Part shown: positions 6,598 to 11,249 of the stretch, piece by piece | How the letters are laid out: the number at the start of each line of letters is the position of its first letter | Numbering within the stretch: position 1 is the stretch's first letter | Assembly: GCA_002338445.1 (NCBI GenBank) | Contig: DDII01000068.1 | Span: 630 to 11,878 of the forward strand | Length of the DNA: 11,249 bases | Direction of reading: 5' to 3' | From: Cellvibrionales bacterium UBA1854 | GTDB lineage: Bacteria > Pseudomonadota > Gammaproteobacteria > Pseudomonadales > Porticoccaceae | Made by a program: the position numbers and the translations under genes | The notes under the pieces: generated by a model | What the model was told of the DNA's origin: nothing | What the model saw: only the letters and a program-made list of their open reading frames with translations | The model's database searches: none

Positions 6598-8076
6598 TCA
6601 CAAAAGGATTTGAGGAGCCCACCAGACTCCTATAATAACCAATAATATTAAGCCGAGGGTATTGAGGTAGACGCCTGCCTTAATCATCTGAGGTATTGTG
6701 ATTTTGTTAGATGCAAAGACGATTGCGTTTGGAGGTGTGGCAACTGGTAGCATGAAGGCGCAGCTTGCAGCGAGTGTTACGGGCACGCAAATTGTGAGCA
6801 AGGGGATATCTGCTTGAAGGGCAATCGCTCCAACCACAGGTAAAAATGTGGCGGTGGTAGCCAGGTTACTGGTGAGTTCTGTCAGAAATATCACCAGTGC
6901 GGTGGATGCGACGATCAAAATAACAATCCCGAATACAATTAGAGGAGATAAATTTCCTCCCAACCACTCTGCAAGTCCGCTTGAGGACACAGCAGACGCT
7001 AGGCTTAGCCCCCCTCCAAAAAGTAGCAAAACTCCCCACGGAAGACGATTCAAGTCCTCCCAGACCATAAGTGATCGCTGTACCTGATTTCCACTCGGCA
7101 TTACAAAAAGAGCGAGCGCGGCCGCCATTACGATACCTGCATCGCTGAGACCACTTACGCCAAACAGATCTGTTATAGGACGTCGGAGCATCCACATGAC
7201 AACCACAAGAAAAAAGATAATTCCTACCCGTGACTCTGGTACGGTGATTGATCCGAGCTCTGTGCGCAGTTTTTTGAGGTAAGTCTTTGCGGCATCGGTC
7301 TCCTCGATTTCTACGAAAAAGGCCCATCTTGTCAGTACTAACCAGGCAATTGGTAGCATGATCATGGACACCGGAACACCGACGAGCATCCATTGGGCAA
7401 AGCCTATCTCAATGCTGTGTGTATTTGATAAGTAGGCCGCTAGAAGCGCATTTGGTGGTGTTCCCACCAAAGTAGCGAGGCCACCGATAGTTGCCGCAAA
7501 GGCGAGCCCTAACAACATTGCGACCTGGAAATCATCCTGCTGCTTCTCTGATAAGTGGTTACTGTTGCTTATGATCATTGTCGCAACGGATAGTGAGATC
7601 GGCATTAACATCATTGTGGTGGAGGTATTTGTCATCCACATTGATAACAATGCTGCAACAACCATAAAACCTCCCACAAGCCTTTTTCCATCTGTTCCTA
7701 CTCGGGAGAGTATTGTGAGGGCGATTCGTTTGTGAAGATCCCAGCGTTCTACAGCGATGGCGAGTATAAATGCCCCGAGGAATAAGTAGATCGTTGGGTG
7801 GGCGTACGGAGCAGCTGCCTCTTTAAGAGAGACGATATCAAGGAGGTCAAATGTGATAAGTGGTAGGAAGGCTGTGACCGGAACAGGTACCGCCTCTGTT
7901 GCCCACCAAGCCGCCATCCAAAGTGCCACCCCAGCGGTCCTCCATGCCGCTTGTGACATTGAAACCTGATTTCCGTCTACGAGCATGAAAAAAATAAAGA
8001 GTAAGGGACCTAAAAATAGCCCGATACGTTGATGTTTTACCGGATATTTATTTTGGGTCGCTTGATTTGAAGTCAC
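6598..8076 (-). CDS. DASS/SLC13 family sodium:carboxylate (or sulfate) symporter
   Basis: The 492-residue inner-membrane carrier has the usual length and motif order of the divalent anion:Na+ symporter family. The first helix-hairpin tip reads MWMTNTSTTMMLMPI (146-160), with T149-N150-T151 where the family usually has Ser-Asn-Thr. GTPPNALLAAYL (205-216) follows. The second repeat reads TELTSNLATTATFLPV (399-414), with S403-N404-L405, then ATPPNAIVFASNK (446-458). These tips form the Na+ and substrate sites in the structurally known relative VcINDY. The expected substrates are small dicarboxylates, or other anions given the altered tip residues. The start is GTG at 8076, backed by AAAAGG 7 bases upstream. 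It sits between a TonB-dependent receptor and two hydrolases, pointing to uptake of a released carboxylate; that link is inference. Confidence 0.92.
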   Translation of the reverse strand: MTSNQATQNKYPVKHQRIGLFLGPLLFIFFMLVDGNQVSMSQAAWRTAGVALWMAAWWATEAVPVPVTAFLPLITFDLLDIVSLKEAAAPYAHPTIYLFLGAFILAIAVERWDLHKRIALTILSRVGTDGKRLVGGFMVVAALLSMWMTNTSTTMMLMPISLSVATMIISNSNHLSEKQQDDFQVAMLLGLAFAATIGGLATLVGTPPNALLAAYLSNTHSIEIGFAQWMLVGVPVSMIMLPIAWLVLTRWAFFVEIEETDAAKTYLKKLRTELGSITVPESRVGIIFFLVVVMWMLRRPITDLFGVSGLSDAGIVMAAALALFVMPSGNQVQRSLMVWEDLNRLPWGVLLLFGGGLSLASAVSSSGLAEWLGGNLSPLIVFGIVILIVASTALVIFLTELTSNLATTATFLPVVGAIALQADIPLLTICVPVTLAASCAFMLPVATPPNAIVFASNKITIPQMIKAGVYLNTLGLILLVIIGVWWAPQILL

Positions 8077-8083
8077 TGCGATA

Positions 8084-8089
8084 CCTTTT
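8084..8089 (-). promoter_or_regulatory. Ribosome binding site of the symporter gene (supports a GTG start)
   Basis: AAAAGG on the minus strand lies 7 bases before the GTG at 8076 and decides that start. It begins directly after the T tract of the preceding terminator hairpin, so hairpin and ribosome binding site are physically adjacent. Confidence 0.65.
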
Positions 8090-8125
8090 AAAAACCCCAG
8101 ATCTTCGTAACAAAGATCTGGGGTT
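8090..8125 (-). terminator. Intrinsic terminator after the TonB-dependent receptor gene
   Basis: On the minus strand, a perfect 13-base-pair stem (arms 8113-8125 and 8093-8105) closes a 7-base loop and is followed by five T (8094-8090), two of which close the stem. The hairpin begins 10 bases after the receptor stop codon and ends just before the symporter ribosome binding site. The plus-strand side lacks a T tract, so it acts in one direction. With no obvious promoter in the 59-base gap, downstream genes are probably expressed by partial read-through, or from a promoter inside the receptor gene. Confidence 0.85.
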
Positions 8126-8135
8126 GCTAAATCAT

Positions 8136-11100
8136 TTAAAACGAGGCTTTTATGTCGACGTAGAAACTACGACCATAATCGTTATGCAGCGCAGGGTTAT
8201 AACCATAGGTAGCAACTGCGAGTGGTGCCCGCTCATCGAGAACATTGTTGGCGCCGAAGGTAACTTTGGCACGCGCGTCACCGACATCAAATCTGTATGC
8301 GACGTTGGCATTCAAAGTTGTCATCGATTCAATTACCCATACCAGCCCATCTGGTAGTGTTGTGGTTGGCTGAGTTGTCTCGCCAACATGACGTGCCGTT
8401 AGTGAGGCACTCCAATCCTCTTTTCGCCAGGAGAGTCGCATCGAGTGCTTCTCCTCAAAGAGGCTGTTTGTGCCCAAAATATCGCCAAAACCCCGCACAT
8501 TTATGGTCAGGTCTGTGACCTCGTCGTTACCGACTGTAAGCCTATCAATAATCCCGTCGAAGTACCCGCTTTGTTGTGCTTGTAGTATCTTATCTGCGTC
8601 ACTTCCAGGCACTGCCTCTTGCTCTAGTCGAGTGGTGAAAGCTCCGTTGTATCGGAGATCAAAACTTCCTATGTCATTTTCCCAGGTGTAGTAAACCCCT
8701 AAATCAAATCCTTCGATAGTACGATCACCGAAATTATCGTAGATGGATTGCGCAAAAAACCAGTCGTTCCGGCCCACAGGACAGAAGCCATTTTCCTTAG
8801 ATGTCTGCGTGGTATCCCAATCCCCTCCCCGATCCTCCGATGTGGTCGCAGGCCGCACGACTCGAGTGTTGTGCTGCGTGGAAGTTGTCGTTATCAAGCC
8901 CGGTTCAAGATTTGTGTCTCGGATCGATGCTGTTCCACAGGTTGCCTCGAAGGTATCATTCGTTAGTGCAGCAAAACCTCGTGATTCAGCGTCTTGAGAT
9001 CTCAAGAGAAAATCCAGAGTTCCCTCGTTAGTTTGACCAAGGTTTCCGATAGTGTTCTCTTTGACAATCTGAAAGGCATCTAACGTGATCGTAAGCTCAT
9101 CGAGTGGTTGGAGAACGAGACCAAACGAGAGATTTTGAGCAGTCTCTGACTTTAGGTTGGGGTTGTTAATTACCCGTCGGTACAACCAGTCATCAAGCCG
9201 GTTATCGACGTCCTCTATGAGGGCTCGGGTATAATCCTGTTGACTGCTATTTAGTCTGTGAGTGTAGCTCTGCGTTAGCGTGACGAGGTCAGGGGCGCGA
9301 AAAGACGTCTGAGCAGATCCACGAACAAGGACGCTATCGTTGAGCTGCCAGCCAAATGCAAATTTCCAAACAAGCTCTGATCCGTAGTCGGATGTATCCT
9401 CGAACCTAAAGGCTAATTGAGCGTCAAGATTGTCTGTTACTGATGCGGAGAACTCTGTGAAAAGTGACATTGTATCTCTCTCTGCATTGAAGTCTGCTCC
9501 GCCTGTGCCACCCGCAATCCCGGTTATGAATGGGTAGGTCTCTGCTGGGGTAGAGCACCTGGGATCCGGGGTTGCCAGCATTTCTCCCGTAGTGCGATCG
9601 CTCAGAAAACAGCTACTTTGACTTATCTCAGATGTCCCGATCCAAATAAGATGTTCGAAGGAGTCCGACCCTGAAAGAAGATCATCACGATCCTCTTCTA
9701 AAGATTCGTGCCGTACCTCTGCACCCACCAAGAACGCGACTGGGACAGAGGAGATCTCGAATAGCTCATCTGTACTCATCTTGATGTCGAATAGTGTGAG
9801 CTCTGAGATTTGTTTCTTTCCAACCGAGACTAACGTTCTGTCGAGGTTTGTTGTACATGCACTATCTGGATTTGTTGGGTCACACAAGAAATTATAGCCC
9901 GCGGCTGTTGTGTCGAATAGGGCCTCCTGCATGAGTCTTCGAGAGACCGAATTTAGTTGAGTGTCTTCCGATTTAGCCTTAGATATAAGAAACGCTCCAT
10001 CATAGCTCCACTTGCCGTTCGACCCTTCAACGCCCTGTAGGAACCGCCACGTGGTTTTGTCCACAGATGCTGACCTTACTTTGCCTGAGCGATCAAGAAA
10101 TCTAAGGTTATCAACCCACATCTCTGCACCTGGGTGCGCTGGAGCCAAAAGGTGTGGTTGCTGACGCATTGGATTATAGTAGGATGCTCCACTTACACGG
10201 AACTTGTAGGGGAACTGTCCAGATCCGGAACGCTCAGCATAATAAGAAGACTGGTAAAAACCAAATTCGTTATAAAGACGGACGTTCTTGTCGATCTCAT
10301 GGCTGAATGTTGCAAAGAGATTATGTCGCTCAGAATCCCCCCGGATCCATCGCGTTTCTGAAGTGCTGTATCGCGGCACCGGATGCCCACTCTCAGAGAC
10401 GATGCAGGTGCCATAGCCAGTATTGTAGGGCGTCGTAACACCATTTTCGGATTCAAGACAGCGAGGATCGCTGTCACGATATACCACAAATTCTCCCCCG
10501 GAATCGACGTAGCCTCTTGGATCTGCTGGGTTGGAATATAAAGCTAATCCTGTTACCGGATCAGTTGCATTCATAAAATCATCCATTATATTTGCACTGG
10601 CAACTAAGTCGAACCGCCCCAAGGCCCCATTGGACGAAGTCTGATCGAAGAATGCATCGCCTTGGGTGCTCCAGAAGCTGCTTTGACGGTATTCGCTTGC
10701 CTCTGGCACAAATGAACTCAGGTCACCGGCTGCCCAACGGTTATTGGAATTGGCTCGCATATGCCCTTTATCTAAAAAGCTGTAATTAAGAGTAACGTGA
10801 GACTTATCCTCATTTAGTGACGTTCCAAATTCGACACTAAACTGCTGGTCTATTGTATTTGTTGTCTCACTATCAGTATTCGAGTAATTTCCGTAGTTTC
10901 GGGTACGGGATCTTACTGTTAACCCCTCAAAGTTTGTGTCAGTAACGTTATTTACCACTCCCGCAAGTGCATCTGCTCCGTACAATGCGGACGCACCATC
11001 ACGTAACACCTCGACTCGCTCGAGAAGGTTTGCGGGAATCAGGTTCGAGTTAACCGTGCTTACTGGGGTATAACCTCCGCCAATAATTTCAGTCTGAAAA

Positions 11101-11249
11101 GAGGGGGAGTTGACAAGCCTGCGTCCGTTAAGAAGAACGAGAGTATTACCGACCCCGAGATTTCTTAAGTTATAGGCTCCTACATCTCCCCTCGAGCTGT
11201 TGAGCCCGCCAGTTTCGGCGCTCTCATGGAACATGTTTTGTCCCATCTC
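8136..11249 (-). CDS. TonB-dependent outer-membrane receptor, N-terminus beyond the window
   Basis: The frame is open through the right edge (the codon before the Met at 11246 is Glu), so signal peptide, TonB box and the first part of the plug are missing; about 1037 residues are visible. Plug motifs are clear: YNLRNLGVGNTLVLLNGRRL (25-44) and ERVEVLRDGASALYGADALA (76-95), numbered from that Met. The rest is beta-barrel with alternating strands, including VRGSAQTSFRAPDL (641-654), the LTITLDAFQI strand (718-727) and the C-terminal KVTFGANNVLDERAPLA segment, ending FYVDIKASF with the terminal Phe needed for outer-membrane insertion. All eight cysteines form close pairs (263/281, 455/464, 546/564, 770/822), probably disulfides in external loops. 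The receptor imports a ligand using TonB energy; the ligand is not identifiable. A strong terminator follows and a DASS symporter lies 59 bases downstream. Confidence 0.95.
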   Translation of the reverse strand, partial: EMGQNMFHESAETGGLNSSRGDVGAYNLRNLGVGNTLVLLNGRRLVNSPSFQTEIIGGGYTPVSTVNSNLIPANLLERVEVLRDGASALYGADALAGVVNNVTDTNFEGLTVRSRTRNYGNYSNTDSETTNTIDQQFSVEFGTSLNEDKSHVTLNYSFLDKGHMRANSNNRWAAGDLSSFVPEASEYRQSSFWSTQGDAFFDQTSSNGALGRFDLVASANIMDDFMNATDPVTGLALYSNPADPRGYVDSGGEFVVYRDSDPRCLESENGVTTPYNTGYGTCIVSESGHPVPRYSTSETRWIRGDSERHNLFATFSHEIDKNVRLYNEFGFYQSSYYAERSGSGQFPYKFRVSGASYYNPMRQQPHLLAPAHPGAEMWVDNLRFLDRSGKVRSASVDKTTWRFLQGVEGSNGKWSYDGAFLISKAKSEDTQLNSVSRRLMQEALFDTTAAGYNFLCDPTNPDSACTTNLDRTLVSVGKKQISELTLFDIKMSTDELFEISSVPVAFLVGAEVRHESLEEDRDDLLSGSDSFEHLIWIGTSEISQSSCFLSDRTTGEMLATPDPRCSTPAETYPFITGIAGGTGGADFNAERDTMSLFTEFSASVTDNLDAQLAFRFEDTSDYGSELVWKFAFGWQLNDSVLVRGSAQTSFRAPDLVTLTQSYTHRLNSSQQDYTRALIEDVDNRLDDWLYRRVINNPNLKSETAQNLSFGLVLQPLDELTITLDAFQIVKENTIGNLGQTNEGTLDFLLRSQDAESRGFAALTNDTFEATCGTASIRDTNLEPGLITTTSTQHNTRVVRPATTSEDRGGDWDTTQTSKENGFCPVGRNDWFFAQSIYDNFGDRTIEGFDLGVYYTWENDIGSFDLRYNGAFTTRLEQEAVPGSDADKILQAQQSGYFDGIIDRLTVGNDEVTDLTINVRGFGDILGTNSLFEEKHSMRLSWRKEDWSASLTARHVGETTQPTTTLPDGLVWVIESMTTLNANVAYRFDVGDARAKVTFGANNVLDERAPLAVATYGYNPALHNDYGRSFYVDIKASF

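Noticed and set aside
7451..7471. 8-base inverted repeat with 5-base loop in the symporter gene
   Set aside because: It falls on the codons for the conserved GTPPNA motif, so the protein requirement explains the sequence; no T tract.
8067..10789. Several plus-strand open frames of 65-96 codons opposite the receptor gene
   Set aside because: They have no recognisable protein features and lie antisense to a clear full-length receptor frame.

Overview
The window reads as chromosomal DNA from a Gram-negative, probably marine, gammaproteobacterium-like organism. The grounds are an outer-membrane TonB-dependent receptor ending in Phe, a lipobox lipoprotein, a DUF1800 protein and moderate base composition; the exact taxon cannot be fixed from sequence alone. 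I see no transposase, integrase, CRISPR array, tRNA or rRNA. No gap between genes exceeds about 210 bases.

Left block (1-3044, + strand): the C-terminal part of a DUF1800 protein whose start lies outside the window, then a 128-base gap, then a 680-residue lipoprotein of the Beta_propel (PF09826) type. The DUF1501 gene that often accompanies DUF1800 is not between them. The lipoprotein gene carries a 29-base near-perfect palindrome early in its coding sequence.

Middle (3134-3774, - strand): an unrecognised four-helix membrane protein of about 144 residues. It converges on the lipoprotein gene and has its own plausible promoter, with a long-loop inverted repeat directly upstream.

Right block (3775-11249, - strand, transcribed right to left): a large TonB-dependent receptor (N-terminus beyond the window), a strong hairpin/T-tract terminator, a DASS/SLC13 sodium:carboxylate symporter, an unusual alpha/beta hydrolase fused to an eight-helix membrane domain, and a second, exported alpha/beta hydrolase. 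The last three genes are 12 and 24 bases apart, so they are almost certainly co-transcribed. All three are in one reading frame.

The simplest joint reading is a nutrient-scavenging locus. The receptor would bring an ester-containing ligand through the outer membrane, two periplasm-facing hydrolases would cleave it, and the DASS carrier would import the freed carboxylate. That combined role is inference. The hairpin between receptor and carrier suggests the receptor is made in excess of the downstream genes.
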